This document shows, in pieces, positions 1 to 9,012 of a DNA stretch of 64,000 bases. Below the pieces are notes generated by a model that worked only from the letters and a program-made list of their open reading frames with translations, ran no database searches and was not told where the DNA came from. Source of the DNA: Pseudomonas fragi (lineage in GTDB: Bacteria; Pseudomonadota; Gammaproteobacteria; Pseudomonadales; Pseudomonadaceae); the NCBI RefSeq assembly GCF_025426255.1, contig NZ_CP104861.1, forward strand, positions 3,782,001 through 3,846,000, given 5' to 3'. The translations under genes were made by a program, and so were the position numbers. Position 1 is the stretch's first letter. Each line of letters opens with the position of its first letter.

Positions 1-195
1 GCCCGCCATCTGCAAGACCTGACCAGCACCGGGCAAATTGCCGATGCTCTGCTCGCTTACCAGAACGCCCGCCTGCAACGCACCAGCCAGATCCAGATTG
101 GTTCACGGGGTAATCAATGGCTCAAGGACGGCGGCAATGCCGATTGGGTTTATGGCTACGACGCCTGGACCGTACCCACGCCGAATGCGGCTTGA
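1..195 (+). CDS. FAD-dependent monooxygenase, C-terminal fragment
   Basis: The frame is open from the first base and ends at a TGA at 193-195, so only the last 64 residues are in the window. The tail reads YQNARLQRTSQIQIGSRG, a pattern typical of the helical C-terminus of salicylate-hydroxylase-type flavin monooxygenases, where an R-x-x-R-x-x-x-Q-x-x-S-R stretch follows the substrate domain. The FAD-binding motifs lie outside the window, so the class is inferred from this tail only. The gene sits just upstream of, and on the same strand as, a Rieske oxygenase set, which fits a role in catabolism of an aromatic or heterocyclic compound. Confidence 0.6.
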   Translation, partial: ARHLQDLTSTGQIADALLAYQNARLQRTSQIQIGSRGNQWLKDGGNADWVYGYDAWTVPTPNAA

Positions 196-229
196 TCGCC
201 CCTATAAAAAACTTGCGCAGGTTAATGAA

Positions 230-460
230 ATGAGTACGACCCAACTCCCTTATGTCGAGCCGCATCAGGCCCGCAAACGTCCCAATACCCAGTTTGAAGA
301 GCTGCTGGGCGACTCCATCGAACGCGCTTTCGGCAATGGTGTGACCGAGCTGCCTGACCTGCTCGCCCACCTCAACCGCGCCGGGCCGCCCTGCCCCCTG
401 ACTAGCGGCGAGTGGACACCTGAAGCCTATAAAAACCTGATGGCCCGGCTGGGCGAATAG
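230..460 (+). CDS. small putative HTH protein upstream of Rieske oxygenase
   Basis: A 76-residue soluble protein starting at ATG 230. The same frame is open further upstream, but that part overlaps the preceding monooxygenase gene, so the later Met is chosen. It is charged and helical with no signal peptide or membrane segment; the second half has a motif like TSGEWTPEAYKNLMARLGE. Small proteins of this size annotated as recombinase-like helix-turn-helix proteins are common beside Rieske oxygenase genes in proteobacteria; I infer it belongs to that group. It lies 34 bp after the monooxygenase gene and 37 bp before the oxygenase gene, so all are probably one transcript. Its biochemical role is unknown. 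Confidence 0.6.
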   Translation: MSTTQLPYVEPHQARKRPNTQFEELLGDSIERAFGNGVTELPDLLAHLNRAGPPCPLTSGEWTPEAYKNLMARLGE

Positions 461-497
461 CCCGCTAAGGCCCCATAAAATTAGGTAGAAGAGAAAA

Positions 498-1532
498 ATG
501 AACATGAACATAACCGTCGACCCTGTAGAAAACCTCCTGGCTAACGGCTTGAAAAACCTCTGGTTCCCGGTATTGCCCAGCGACCATCTGGGCGAAAAAC
601 CCGTGTCGATCCGCCGCCTGGGCTACAAGATCGCCCTGTGGCGCGACAATGATGGCAGCGTCCACGCCCTGGAAGATCACTGCCCCCACCGCGGCGCTCC
701 TTTGTCCCAGGGCCCGGTGCTGGGCGACCGGCTGCAGTGCCCGTATCACGGCGTTGAAGTGCGCAGCGACGGCACCGTGACCAAAGTACCGGGCAGCCCC
801 GGTTGCAAGCTCGAAGGCAGCCGCCCGACACGTATGTTTCACACCCGCGAAGCCGCTGGCGCGATCTTTCTCTACAACGCCGCCGAGCCCCATGTGGACA
901 CCCCGCCGGAACTGGTGCTGCCCGAACAGCTGACCTCGCCAGAGTGGAGCAGCTTCTTGTGCTACGCCGAGTGGCAAGGCGATTACCGTTATGTAATCGA
1001 TAACGTCATGGACCCGATGCACGGCACCTATCTGCACAAGATGTCGCACTCCATGAGCGAAGGCGAAGCCACTGCCAAATTCGTCACCCGCGACACTGAC
1101 AAGGGTTTCTTCTTCGAAAAAGAGGGCCAGCGCGGGGTGAATTTCGACTGGACCGAATTTATGGACGACAGCTGCCACTGGCTGCGTTTGGAAATCCCGT
1201 ACCCGAAAACCGGCGGCCCGGGCGGCAACTTCAGCATCATCGGCAGCTACACGCCGAGCAGCCGTTCACTGTCGGCGGTGTTCCACTGGCGTTGCCGGCC
1301 ACTGACCGGCTGGCAGCGTGATACCTGGCGCTTCCTCTACAAAAACCGCCTGGAAGCACGACACTGGGCAGTGCTGGAGCAAGACCGGGTGCTGCTCGAG
1401 TTTATGGAGCCGGACGCCAATCAACGGGAAAATCTCTACCAGCACGACCTGGGTGTGGTGCGTCTGCGCCGCTACCTGAAAAACGCGGCCAAGGCTCAAC
1501 TGGAGCTGATCGACGCGAAGCAATTGCCATGA
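498..1532 (+). CDS. Rieske [2Fe-2S] oxygenase, alpha subunit
   Basis: A 344-residue terminal oxygenase that uses electrons from a partner reductase and O2 to hydroxylate or demethylate its substrate. The N-terminal Rieske domain shows C62-x-H64 and C81-x2-H84 (CPHRG and CPYHG). The catalytic domain shows DNVMDPMHGTYLH, giving H175 and H180 as ligands of the mononuclear iron. It resembles the short, single-component (vanillate/phenoxybenzoate-type) oxygenases rather than alpha-beta naphthalene dioxygenases, and no beta subunit gene is present. A purine-rich stretch precedes ATG 498. The stop overlaps the start of the reductase gene by 4 bp. Substrate not determinable from sequence. Confidence 0.92.
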   Translation: MNMNITVDPVENLLANGLKNLWFPVLPSDHLGEKPVSIRRLGYKIALWRDNDGSVHALEDHCPHRGAPLSQGPVLGDRLQCPYHGVEVRSDGTVTKVPGSPGCKLEGSRPTRMFHTREAAGAIFLYNAAEPHVDTPPELVLPEQLTSPEWSSFLCYAEWQGDYRYVIDNVMDPMHGTYLHKMSHSMSEGEATAKFVTRDTDKGFFFEKEGQRGVNFDWTEFMDDSCHWLRLEIPYPKTGGPGGNFSIIGSYTPSSRSLSAVFHWRCRPLTGWQRDTWRFLYKNRLEARHWAVLEQDRVLLEFMEPDANQRENLYQHDLGVVRLRRYLKNAAKAQLELIDAKQLP

Positions 1533-2482
1533 ACGCCGCCATCACCGCCCGCGTGCATACCCTGCGCTACGAGGCCGAAGGCATTATCAGTGTCGAATTG
1601 CGCCCTTACGATGACACCGTGTTCGCACCTTTCGACGCGGGTTCACATATTGACCTGCACCTGCCCAACGGTCTGGTGCGCAGTTACTCGTTGCTCAACT
1701 CGCCGAGCGATCAGGGCCGTTATGTGATCGGCATCCTGCGGGATCGCAACAGCCGTGGCGGCTCGGAGTTTGTGCACGGGCAATTGCGGGTCGGCATGCA
1801 GCTGTCCATATCCAGGCCGCGCAATAACTTCGCACTGGATGAGAGCGCTCGCCACAGTGTGCTGGTGGCAGGCGGCATCGGCATCACGCCGATCTACTGC
1901 ATGTTTCGCCAATTGCTGGCGCTGGGTAAATCTGCCGAGCTGATCTACTGCGCCCGTTCGCGCCAGGAAGCGGCGCTGGTGGAAGAACTCGCCGGGTTGG
2001 ACGCCCGGGTGGTCTACCACTTCAACGACGAAAAAGGCGTGCCGCCGAACCTGGCGGCTTACCTGGCAGACAAGCCCGTCGATACGCACTTCTATTGCTG
2101 CGGCCCGACCCCGATGCTCGATGCGTTTGAGAGCACCTGCGAAAGTCTCGGCTATCCCCATGCGCATATCGAGCGCTTTGCGGCGGCCGAACTGCCGCCA
2201 TCCACAGACGCGCAGAGCAGTTACAGCGTGGAACTGAAAAAAACCGGCAAGACGCTGTCCGTCGGGCCAGGTTTGAGTTTGCTCGACGTGTTGCTCGAAG
2301 CCGGTTGTGATATCGAATACAGCTGTCGCGAAGGGGTATGCGGGTCGTGCGAAACACGGGTAGTGGAAGGTGATATCGACCATCGCGACGGCGTGCTGAC
2401 CAAAGCCGAGCGTGCGACGAACAAATCGATGATGGTCTGTGTATCGGGCTGCAAGAGCCAGCGATTGGTGCTGGATTTATAG
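1529..2482 (+). CDS. phthalate-dioxygenase-reductase-type oxidoreductase (flavin, NAD, plant-type 2Fe-2S)
   Basis: A 317-residue electron-transfer partner for the adjacent oxygenase. In order it has a flavin-binding barrel with RSYS at 51-54, an NAD(P) domain with GGIGITPI from 115 and CCGPTPML near 190, and a C-terminal plant-type ferredoxin domain with cysteines C266, C271, C274 and C304. This is the domain order of the PDR/VanB family. Its ATG overlaps the TGA of the oxygenase gene (ATGA), so translation is likely coupled. The pair forms a complete two-component oxygenase. Confidence 0.93.
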   Translation: MNAAITARVHTLRYEAEGIISVELRPYDDTVFAPFDAGSHIDLHLPNGLVRSYSLLNSPSDQGRYVIGILRDRNSRGGSEFVHGQLRVGMQLSISRPRNNFALDESARHSVLVAGGIGITPIYCMFRQLLALGKSAELIYCARSRQEAALVEELAGLDARVVYHFNDEKGVPPNLAAYLADKPVDTHFYCCGPTPMLDAFESTCESLGYPHAHIERFAAAELPPSTDAQSSYSVELKKTGKTLSVGPGLSLLDVLLEAGCDIEYSCREGVCGSCETRVVEGDIDHRDGVLTKAERATNKSMMVCVSGCKSQRLVLDL

Positions 2483-2498
2483 GCTTACTGTAAATATC

Positions 2499-2526
2499 TG
2501 TGGGCGCGAGCAGGCTCGCTCCCACA
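2499..2526. repeat. REP-type palindrome (family A)
   Basis: Imperfect palindrome pairing TGTGGG and GCGAGC with GCTCGC and CCCACA. The same GTGGGAGCGAGC/GCTCGC motif recurs at 6827-6884, 15369-15391, 18265-18292, 19753-19818 and 62279-62359, always between genes. Confidence 0.85.
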
Positions 2527-2565
2527 ATAACTTGCACCTGAATAAAGTTTTGCGTCGTTATAAGC

Positions 2566-2591
2566 AGCCGACTTCAATGTCGGCTTTTTTG
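2566..2591 (+). terminator. intrinsic terminator after the Rieske reductase gene
   Basis: Stem AGCCGAC/GTCGGCT (2566-2572 with 2579-2585), loop TTCAAT, followed by a run of five or six T. Confidence 0.85.
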
Positions 2592-2904
2592 TGCACGTGA
2601 CAGATATACGCACAGTTAATGTGCACTTTGGTTACTCCCCAAGAGCCATGTTCCACAGGCAATACGGCGCCCTGCGTTTTATATATAAATCATTGTTTTA
2701 CATAGAATTATCAATAAAAATAAAAAACAAAATAGTTGGCATAGTTTCTGCTCTATCTCTAGCGGATTTATAGAAAAGACGCCGTATCACCTATAAAACA
2801 ATAAACGCATCTATCAAAGCCACTTCGCCAATTGCCGCCATCAAGGCAAGCGGGAACGTGTTGCCTGTCACTTTTCAATGCGTAACTTTGCAGGGGAGTC
2901 AAAC

Positions 2905-4122
2905 ATGAACAAGTCCGTTATATGTCTGGGACTGATGATGAGCAGTTGCGTCAGTTTTGCTGCCGAATCCGGCTCGACCGCACCCGTGGTTAAAAAGCCG
3001 TTTCCGCATATCGCCTGGCGCAGTGATGACGGTCAAAGCAGTCTCGATATTGGCGGGGCCTTGCGCACCAACTACCGCGATGAACATTGGGACACGACCG
3101 AAAACAATGGCCGCTTTTTGTTCGACACCTTTCGCCTCGATGTGCAGGCAACCTACAAGAACCTGTTCAGTGATGTCGGCTACTGGTTTCAGGATGACGG
3201 TAAACGCGCCGTGGATCGCGGTTATGTCGGCTATCGCCTGAACGACAACTCCAACCTGCAACTGGGTGCACCGTTCAAACCGTTCGGCCTGGAGCCCTAT
3301 CCCCAGTTCGGCTGGAGTTATCACCTGCCGTTCTTTATGGGCTACGGCTCAAGCACGGCTTCAGGCTTGAAATACAGCTACAAGAACCCGGAGTGGGACG
3401 TGCAACTGGCCTTTTTCCCGCGCATGTTGCCGAGCGATATTCGCTTTGCGCCGGAGGTCGGGCGCTATGCCGACCTCAAGGACAATGCGATCCCGGCCAT
3501 CCAGTCGCGCCAGGACAACGAGAAGCGCAACCAGCTCAACGCCCGTGTCGCGCGAACCTTTATCAATGATGGCTGGAAAGCCGAGGTCGGGGCATCGGTC
3601 GCCACCGCCCAGCTGTATAACGCCACCACCAAAGACGACGGCGACTACTGGGCTGGCGGTATTCACGCCATCATCAATGCCGGGCAATGGACGGTAACCG
3701 GGCAAGGCATCCGCTATGAGTTCGACCCGAAAAACCCGGCCGGAGTCAGCAAAGACTCGGTGCTGATGGGCGGTAACGGCTTGACGCCTGCGTACCTGAT
3801 CGCTTCCAAGGCCAGTCTTGGGGCGCTGAACGTAAGCTACGACATCCTCACGCCAAAACTGGGGCAGCTGAAAAAAATCAAACTGTATAACGACTACAGC
3901 CGTCTGATGAAAGACAAAAGCGGCTGGGACGACTCGCAGATGTACACCGTGGGCGCGCAGTTCTTTGCAATGCCAGTCATGGCCTGGGTTGACCTGACCT
4001 GGGCGAAAAATGCCAACCCTTACGGCGGTGCAGAAAACGGCAGCGGGTTCACCAACACAAGTTCAGTGGGTAGTAACCACTGGTACTACCGCACCAATGT
4101 CAATATTGGCTATTACTTCTAA
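2905..4122 (+). CDS. outer-membrane beta-barrel porin (OprO/P-like)
   Basis: A 405-residue protein with a cleavable signal peptide ending near SCVSFAA-ES. The rest is a run of alternating amphipathic strands ending in an aromatic residue (YYF), as expected of a trimeric outer-membrane porin. GGALRTNYRDEHW near residue 50 and the repeated acidic, glycine- and aromatic-rich strands resemble the phosphate-selective porin O/P superfamily. Start ATG 2905 follows GGGGAG (from 2893). It follows the oxygenase genes on the same strand but is separated from them by a terminator, so co-regulation is inference. It may pass the substrate of the oxygenase. Confidence 0.75.
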   Translation: MNKSVICLGLMMSSCVSFAAESGSTAPVVKKPFPHIAWRSDDGQSSLDIGGALRTNYRDEHWDTTENNGRFLFDTFRLDVQATYKNLFSDVGYWFQDDGKRAVDRGYVGYRLNDNSNLQLGAPFKPFGLEPYPQFGWSYHLPFFMGYGSSTASGLKYSYKNPEWDVQLAFFPRMLPSDIRFAPEVGRYADLKDNAIPAIQSRQDNEKRNQLNARVARTFINDGWKAEVGASVATAQLYNATTKDDGDYWAGGIHAIINAGQWTVTGQGIRYEFDPKNPAGVSKDSVLMGGNGLTPAYLIASKASLGALNVSYDILTPKLGQLKKIKLYNDYSRLMKDKSGWDDSQMYTVGAQFFAMPVMAWVDLTWAKNANPYGGAENGSGFTNTSSVGSNHWYYRTNVNIGYYF

Positions 4123-4272
4123 AACCCTCGAACTCGGCGTTTCCTTGTGGCCACAAGGCTGCAAGGAAAAACTGACAGTCGCAGCACACCCCCCTCTACA
4201 TCAGTGAACACACAACAATCCCCCGGCCCTGAAAACCAGCGGCATTTGCGCAAACGAAAAATACGCTTGATT

Positions 4273-4291
4273 GGGATTAATTATCATTTAC
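4273..4291. promoter_or_regulatory. putative Fur box
   Basis: The complement of 4273-4291 matches the 19-bp Fur consensus at 13 positions by eye, with an intact ATGATAAT core. It lies about 120 bp upstream of a TonB-dependent siderophore receptor gene, where iron-responsive repression would be expected. Confidence 0.5.
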
Positions 4292-4410
4292 ATATGAGAA
4301 TAAGTCTCTAATATCCCCGCCTTACGTGGTCTTTGCCATACATTGCACGCTTGCGCTGCGAGCTGCCTGCAAAGTCGATCTGCCTCCCTCCCCTCTGCAG
4401 GATCTTCGAC

Positions 4411-6780
4411 ATGCTTCGTCCCTTTATGCCCATGTTGTCAGGCTCCTTGGCACTTGCTCTGTCGACCGCAGCACTGGCGGCACCGCTCAGTTTCAATCTG
4501 CCGGCTCAACCGTTATCGACTTCATTGACCCAGTTGAGTAAAGCCAGTGGCCTGCGGGTGAACTACGAGAGCCAAGCGGTCGCAGGCAAGCAGGCGCCAG
4601 CAATACATGGCCAATTGGAACCTGCGCAAGCACTTGAGCAACTGCTTGCTGGCAGCGGCCTAAGTGGCACCGTACAGGGCAACTCCGTCCATGTGCAGCC
4701 ATACAACACAGGCGTATTGAACCTCGGCGAGGTGAGTATCAATGCGCAAAGCGGCGTTGCTGGCACGGCCACCACCGAAGGCAGCGGTTCTTACACCACG
4801 GGCGCCATGAGTACTGCAGTCGGCCTGCCGTTGTCGATCCGCGAAACCCCGCAGTCGGTGAGCGTGATTACCCGCCAGCGCATGGATGACCAGGGCATGA
4901 ACGACCTCAATGATGTGGTCAAGTACGCGCCGGGCATCACCCTGCGCAAGTTCGGCGGAGACCGCCAACAGTTTCTGGCCCGTGGTTTTATCGTCGATAA
5001 CCTGATGTACGACGGCCTGCCGACCAGCCTCAGTACATTCACCCTGGACACCATCGCCGGGGCAGACTTGGCGATGTATGACCGGGTTGAAGTGGTGCGT
5101 GGTGCCACCGGGTTGATGAGCGGAGCCGGCAGCCCGTCGGCGACCCTCAACCTGGTGCGCAAGCGCCCTACGGCCACGCCGCAAGTCAGTATCACCACCA
5201 GTGCCGGCAGTTGGGATCGCTACCGCACCGAGGTGGACGCATCGAACAAGCTCAATGAAACAGGCACGCTGCGCGGGCGCCTGGTAGCCGCGTATGAAGA
5301 TGACAAGAGCTATATCGATGAACGCGACAAATTGCGTCAGACTTTTTACGGTGTGCTGGAAGCCGACCTGAGCGACTCAACCACCTTGACCCTGGGCGCG
5401 TCCAAGCAGCGCGACGATGCAACCTCGGACTGGGGGAGCCTGCCAGCCGGGCCGAATGGCGAAGACTTGCACCTGCCGCGCCACACCTTCTTGAGCAACG
5501 ATTGGGCCTACTGGAACCGGGACAATGTGAGCCTGTTCACCGACCTCACCACCCACTTCGACAACGGCTGGACCTCACGGCTGGCGTTCGCCAGGATCTG
5601 GGCCGAGTCCAATACCTTCTCCAGTTACTTGAATCCACCCAAGAGCGGAGGTTTCACTCAGTCCTCGGGCCAATACGACACCACCGATGTGCAGACCAAC
5701 CTCGATGGCTCCTTATCCGGTCCGTTTCAGTTGTTTGGCCGTGAGCATGAACTGACCGTTGGCGCCAGCAGTCGCCAGGAGAAGTTCGACCAAAAAGGTG
5801 GCTTCTGGTCAAAGGCCACCCCGATCGATATCTACAACTTCGACCCCGGCGTGATTCCCAAGCCCGACATTGCTGATCGCACACCCTATCAAAGCCAAAA
5901 CACGGCAACCGAGAGGGGCATTTATGCCGCGGCCCGGTTCAACCCGTTCGACCCGCTGCACGTCATCATTGGCAGCCGGTTAAGCTGGTACGACTACGAC
6001 AACCGAGCGGGCACGGGTGACTACAAAGTCACTCAGCAAATCACCCCTTACGCGGGTGTCATCTACGACCTGAACGACACATATTCGGTCTACGCCAGCT
6101 ACACCGAGATTTTCAAACCGCAAACGCAGCAGGACGTGAGCGGCTCTGTTCTGAAACCAATGACCGGCGAAAGTTATGAGGTGGGGATCAAGGGTGAGTA
6201 TTTCGACGGTGAACTGAATGCATCGCTGGCGCTGTTCGACATGACCCAGGAAAACCGCGCCTATGCACTCGATACCCAGCCTGCCGGTTGCCGGGCCACC
6301 AACCGCACCTGCTACGAAGCCGCGGGCGAAGTCCGCAGCCGTGGGCTTGACGCGGAAATCAGTGGTGCCCTCACCCCGAACTGGCAAGCCTCGGCAGCCT
6401 ACACCCTGGTGCTGAGCCAGTACGTCAAGGACAAGGCCTTTGACAAGGGCAATCTGTTTGCGCCCAACCAGCCCAAACACCTGTTCAAGGCCGCAACCAC
6501 CTATCACTTGCAAGGTGACCTGGAAAAAATGCGCATTGGCGCTGACGTACTGGCCCAAAGCGCAACTTACGGCCGGGTCGGCAATGGCCATGCCGAACAG
6601 GACGCCTACGCCGTGGTTGGCCTGATGGCGGGCTATCGCGTCAATGAGCACTGGGACGCACGGGTGAATCTGAACAACGTGCTCGACCAGAAATACTGGC
6701 AGGGCATCCCGACTGCCACCGGCAGCGGTACCTATGGTGACCCGCGCAATGTGATGTTTTCCCTGAAATGGTCGCTGTAA
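4411..6780 (+). CDS. TonB-dependent siderophore receptor with STN signalling domain
   Basis: A 789-residue outer-membrane receptor that would import a ferric siderophore using TonB energy. ATG 4411 begins a typical signal peptide (LALALSTAALAAP). Residues about 27-95 form a secretin/TonB short N-terminal (STN) domain, then a plug domain (SIRETPQSVSVITRQRMDDQ) and a 22-strand barrel with final WSL. The STN domain is the part that in FpvA, FoxA and FecA touches an anti-sigma factor, but no ECF sigma or anti-sigma gene is adjacent. The closest classes are FpvA/FhuE-like hydroxamate receptors; ligand not assignable. A Fur-box-like site lies upstream. Confidence 0.9.
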   Translation: MLRPFMPMLSGSLALALSTAALAAPLSFNLPAQPLSTSLTQLSKASGLRVNYESQAVAGKQAPAIHGQLEPAQALEQLLAGSGLSGTVQGNSVHVQPYNTGVLNLGEVSINAQSGVAGTATTEGSGSYTTGAMSTAVGLPLSIRETPQSVSVITRQRMDDQGMNDLNDVVKYAPGITLRKFGGDRQQFLARGFIVDNLMYDGLPTSLSTFTLDTIAGADLAMYDRVEVVRGATGLMSGAGSPSATLNLVRKRPTATPQVSITTSAGSWDRYRTEVDASNKLNETGTLRGRLVAAYEDDKSYIDERDKLRQTFYGVLEADLSDSTTLTLGASKQRDDATSDWGSLPAGPNGEDLHLPRHTFLSNDWAYWNRDNVSLFTDLTTHFDNGWTSRLAFARIWAESNTFSSYLNPPKSGGFTQSSGQYDTTDVQTNLDGSLSGPFQLFGREHELTVGASSRQEKFDQKGGFWSKATPIDIYNFDPGVIPKPDIADRTPYQSQNTATERGIYAAARFNPFDPLHVIIGSRLSWYDYDNRAGTGDYKVTQQITPYAGVIYDLNDTYSVYASYTEIFKPQTQQDVSGSVLKPMTGESYEVGIKGEYFDGELNASLALFDMTQENRAYALDTQPAGCRATNRTCYEAAGEVRSRGLDAEISGALTPNWQASAAYTLVLSQYVKDKAFDKGNLFAPNQPKHLFKAATTYHLQGDLEKMRIGADVLAQSATYGRVGNGHAEQDAYAVVGLMAGYRVNEHWDARVNLNNVLDQKYWQGIPTATGSGTYGDPRNVMFSLKWSL

Positions 6781-6826
6781 CACGCGCCAACTGACGCCCG
6801 ACAAAGAACCTGCAAGGCCAACTCTC

Positions 6827-6884
6827 TGTGGGAGCGAGCCTGCTCGCGAAGGCAGATCATTCGCGAGCAGGCTCGCTCCCACAA
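6827..6884. repeat. REPIN: two inverted family-A REP sequences
   Basis: TGTGGGAGCGAGCCTGCTCG and its inverse (6861-6884) flank a 10-bp spacer, making a nearly perfect 24-bp-arm inverted repeat. It lies downstream of the receptor gene. This is the classic REPIN arrangement mobilised by RAYT transposases; no RAYT gene is in the window. Confidence 0.9.
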
Positions 6885-7064
6885 AGAAGTCACTGGTCTG
6901 CGCACCGTGATTAAGCCCGAGAACCGAAAAACGCTTTATCCAATACGCCAAGTACTGTTCGTCGGGTTCAGATTAATACCGTAATCCTTGTAGGAAGCGC
7001 CCCACATACCCGCTGCGACTGCACTTTTAGACTTCAAGCACCCCCATCAAACGGAAGGTTACTT

Positions 7065-7565
7065 GTGTCTAAATTCATTTCTCTGTTCTTGTTTTTCACC
7101 CTTGTCGGCTCCACCCTTGCTACCGCTTCTGAGGCTCGAAAACCTTATCCCTGGGCCGTCCAGACGGTTCATGAAACCTCTGCACCACACCATGTCAAAA
7201 AGGTCATCAACCGCGCACATACCTTGCTTGGCATCCCTTATCTGTGGGGCGGCATGTCACTGGAAAAGGGCTTCGATTGCAGCGGCATGCTGGTGTATCT
7301 GTTCAAGAACGAAGCCAATATCCATGTACCAAGAACCACCGCAGCCATGCTCAGCGCGAAATTGCAAAAAGTCGACCGGCATAATCTGAAACCTGGGGAT
7401 GCGGTATTTTTCCGCACTCAGGGCGGCACACGCAGCAATCACGTTGGCCTGTACATCGGCGATAACCGCTTTATCCATGCACCCCGCACCGGCAAAACGA
7501 TCCGCATCGACTCGATGGACAATTCCTACTGGAAGAAAAACTACACTACTGCCCGCCGCTTCTAA
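7065..7565 (+). CDS. secreted NlpC/P60 family peptidase
   Basis: A 166-residue exported cysteine peptidase likely to cut cell-wall peptides. GTG 7065 is chosen because GGAAGG lies 6 bp upstream; it opens a signal peptide ending near ATAS. The NlpC/P60 domain has the catalytic triad C72 (FDCSGM), H126 (SNHVGLY) and H138 (FIHAP). Close in size and layout to the Spr/YafL-type single-domain endopeptidases of Gram-negatives. It is a lone gene, followed by a palindrome at 7637-7664 that separates it from a convergent gene. Confidence 0.88.
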   Translation: MSKFISLFLFFTLVGSTLATASEARKPYPWAVQTVHETSAPHHVKKVINRAHTLLGIPYLWGGMSLEKGFDCSGMLVYLFKNEANIHVPRTTAAMLSAKLQKVDRHNLKPGDAVFFRTQGGTRSNHVGLYIGDNRFIHAPRTGKTIRIDSMDNSYWKKNYTTARRF

Positions 7566-7636
7566 GCCCAAGCACAAGGACATAACCGCTCAGAGAAGCG
7601 GACGCATTGATGGATCTATCGAGTATTGAGGTATCA

Positions 7637-7664
7637 GCGAGGGGTTTAGGGGTAAGCCCCTCGC
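7637..7664. terminator. hairpin between convergent genes
   Basis: Perfect 8-bp stem GCGAGGGG/CCCCTCGC around a 12-base loop, located between convergent genes. There is no T-run after the stem, so termination is plausible but not certain. Confidence 0.5.
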
Positions 7665-7678
7665 ATTGTGATCAGTCA

Positions 7679-8995
7679 CTAATAACTTTTTAAACCCAGA
7701 TGCCCACGCAGTGTCGGGTGTTCATACGCCGTGCGCAGGTAGCCGCGACGTTGCAGGATCGGCACTACCGATTCGGTGAACTCCTTAAAGGTGCCCGGCA
7801 GATACGCTGGCGATACGACATAACCGTCGCAAGCGCCCTGCTCCAGCCAGTCGATCAGTTGCTGCGCCACGCTTTGTGCAGTGCCCACCAGTTGCGGCAC
7901 TCGGATGCTGGCGGCCATGATCGCGCCGTATTCTCCAAGGGTGATATCGCGTTCCAGACGCAGCTTTTGCGCGATCACGTCCGGTGTCGTCGAGTGCCTG
8001 GCGATATCGAGCAGGCGGGTGTCCAGCGGGAACTGGGTGAAGTCGAAATTCGACTGGGTAGACAAGGTGATAACCCCCAGCTCAGGGTTGGCCAGCGCAT
8101 TGTGCTCATCACGCTTTTTGATCGCCTCGGCTTCAGTGCCGCCAATAAACGGCATGACCGCGGTGAGGATTTTGCAATCGTCCGGGTTGCGACCAATGGT
8201 GCGCATTTGCTGGTGGATGTCCTGGCGGAATTCAAGCATGCGCTCCACCCGGCTGTTGATACTGAAAATCACCTCTGCCCAACGCGAACCAAACTGCCGA
8301 CCACGCCCCGAAGCCCCGGCCTGGATCAACACCGGCTGGCCCTGCGGCACACGCGGAATATTCAGCGGCCCCTCACAGTCGAAGAAAGTACCGCTGTGCT
8401 TGAACGCATCAATCTTGCTCGCGTCCGCGAGGATGCCCCGAACCTTGTCCAGCACCAGCGCATCGGGCTGCCAGCTGTTCCACAGTTTGAGCACCAGTTC
8501 GACAAACTCATCGGCACGGGCGTAGCGCTGATCATGGGCCAAGTGCTGCGCTTGGCCAAACAGGCGCGCCTCGCTGTCATTCATCGAGGTCACGATATTC
8601 CAAGCGCTGCGGCCTCTGGAAATATGATCCAGAGAGGCGATCGCTCGCGCCACATGGGGCGGTTGGTAGTAGGTGGTGGAGCGCGTCAGCCCCAGGCCAA
8701 TGTGTTTGGTGTGACCGGCCAACAGGCTGAGAATCGGTAACGGGTCCAGCCGCGCAGCATCCTGGGCACCCAGCTCAAAAGAGCGCGCACGGGATTGCCC
8801 GGCCTGATCGCCAACCGCCAGCCGATCGGCAAAAAACAGCAGGTCGAAGCAGCCATCCTCGAGGGTTTTAGCGATTTCGATGTAGTAGACGGGGTCGAGA
8901 AAGTGGCTATGGGTTTGCGGATGACGCCATACCGCGTGGCTATGTACCACGGGGCCCGAAAGCATGAACCCCGCCAATGCCATTTGCTTGGCCAT
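7679..8995 (-). CDS. FMN-dependent monooxygenase, NtaA/SnaA/DszA family
   Basis: A 438-residue bacterial-luciferase-like (TIM barrel) monooxygenase using reduced FMN supplied by a separate reductase. The family-typical N-terminus (HSHAVWRHP), FFADRLAVGDQ, the YYQPPHVARAIASLDHIS and RSAWNIVTS segments, and RADEFVELVLKLW are all present, at the usual length for NtaA/DszA/SfnG-type enzymes. It lies 17 bp downstream of the binding-protein gene on the same strand, so the two are probably one operon. The neighbour suggests an organosulfur or related substrate; family members also act on nitrilotriacetate, so substrate is open. Confidence 0.88.
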   Translation of the reverse strand: MAKQMALAGFMLSGPVVHSHAVWRHPQTHSHFLDPVYYIEIAKTLEDGCFDLLFFADRLAVGDQAGQSRARSFELGAQDAARLDPLPILSLLAGHTKHIGLGLTRSTTYYQPPHVARAIASLDHISRGRSAWNIVTSMNDSEARLFGQAQHLAHDQRYARADEFVELVLKLWNSWQPDALVLDKVRGILADASKIDAFKHSGTFFDCEGPLNIPRVPQGQPVLIQAGASGRGRQFGSRWAEVIFSINSRVERMLEFRQDIHQQMRTIGRNPDDCKILTAVMPFIGGTEAEAIKKRDEHNALANPELGVITLSTQSNFDFTQFPLDTRLLDIARHSTTPDVIAQKLRLERDITLGEYGAIMAASIRVPQLVGTAQSVAQQLIDWLEQGACDGYVVSPAYLPGTFKEFTESVVPILQRRGYLRTAYEHPTLRGHLGLKSY

Positions 8996-9012
8996 AAGGA
9001 TTTCCTTGTTGA

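Larger units (their letters stand above)
2483..2904. other. intergenic region with REP palindrome and terminator
   Basis: This 422-bp gap holds a REP-type palindrome at 2499-2526, an intrinsic terminator at 2566-2590, and then about 200 bp of A+T-rich sequence (roughly 2670-2800) that contrasts with the G+C-rich genes. The A+T-rich part probably carries the promoter of the porin gene. A 60-codon open frame at 2591-2773 has no ribosome-binding site and no protein-like composition. Confidence 0.6.

Noticed and set aside
2591..2773. A 60-codon frame in the A+T-rich gap before the porin.
   Set aside because: No ribosome-binding site; it starts within the tail of a terminator and has a random-looking composition.
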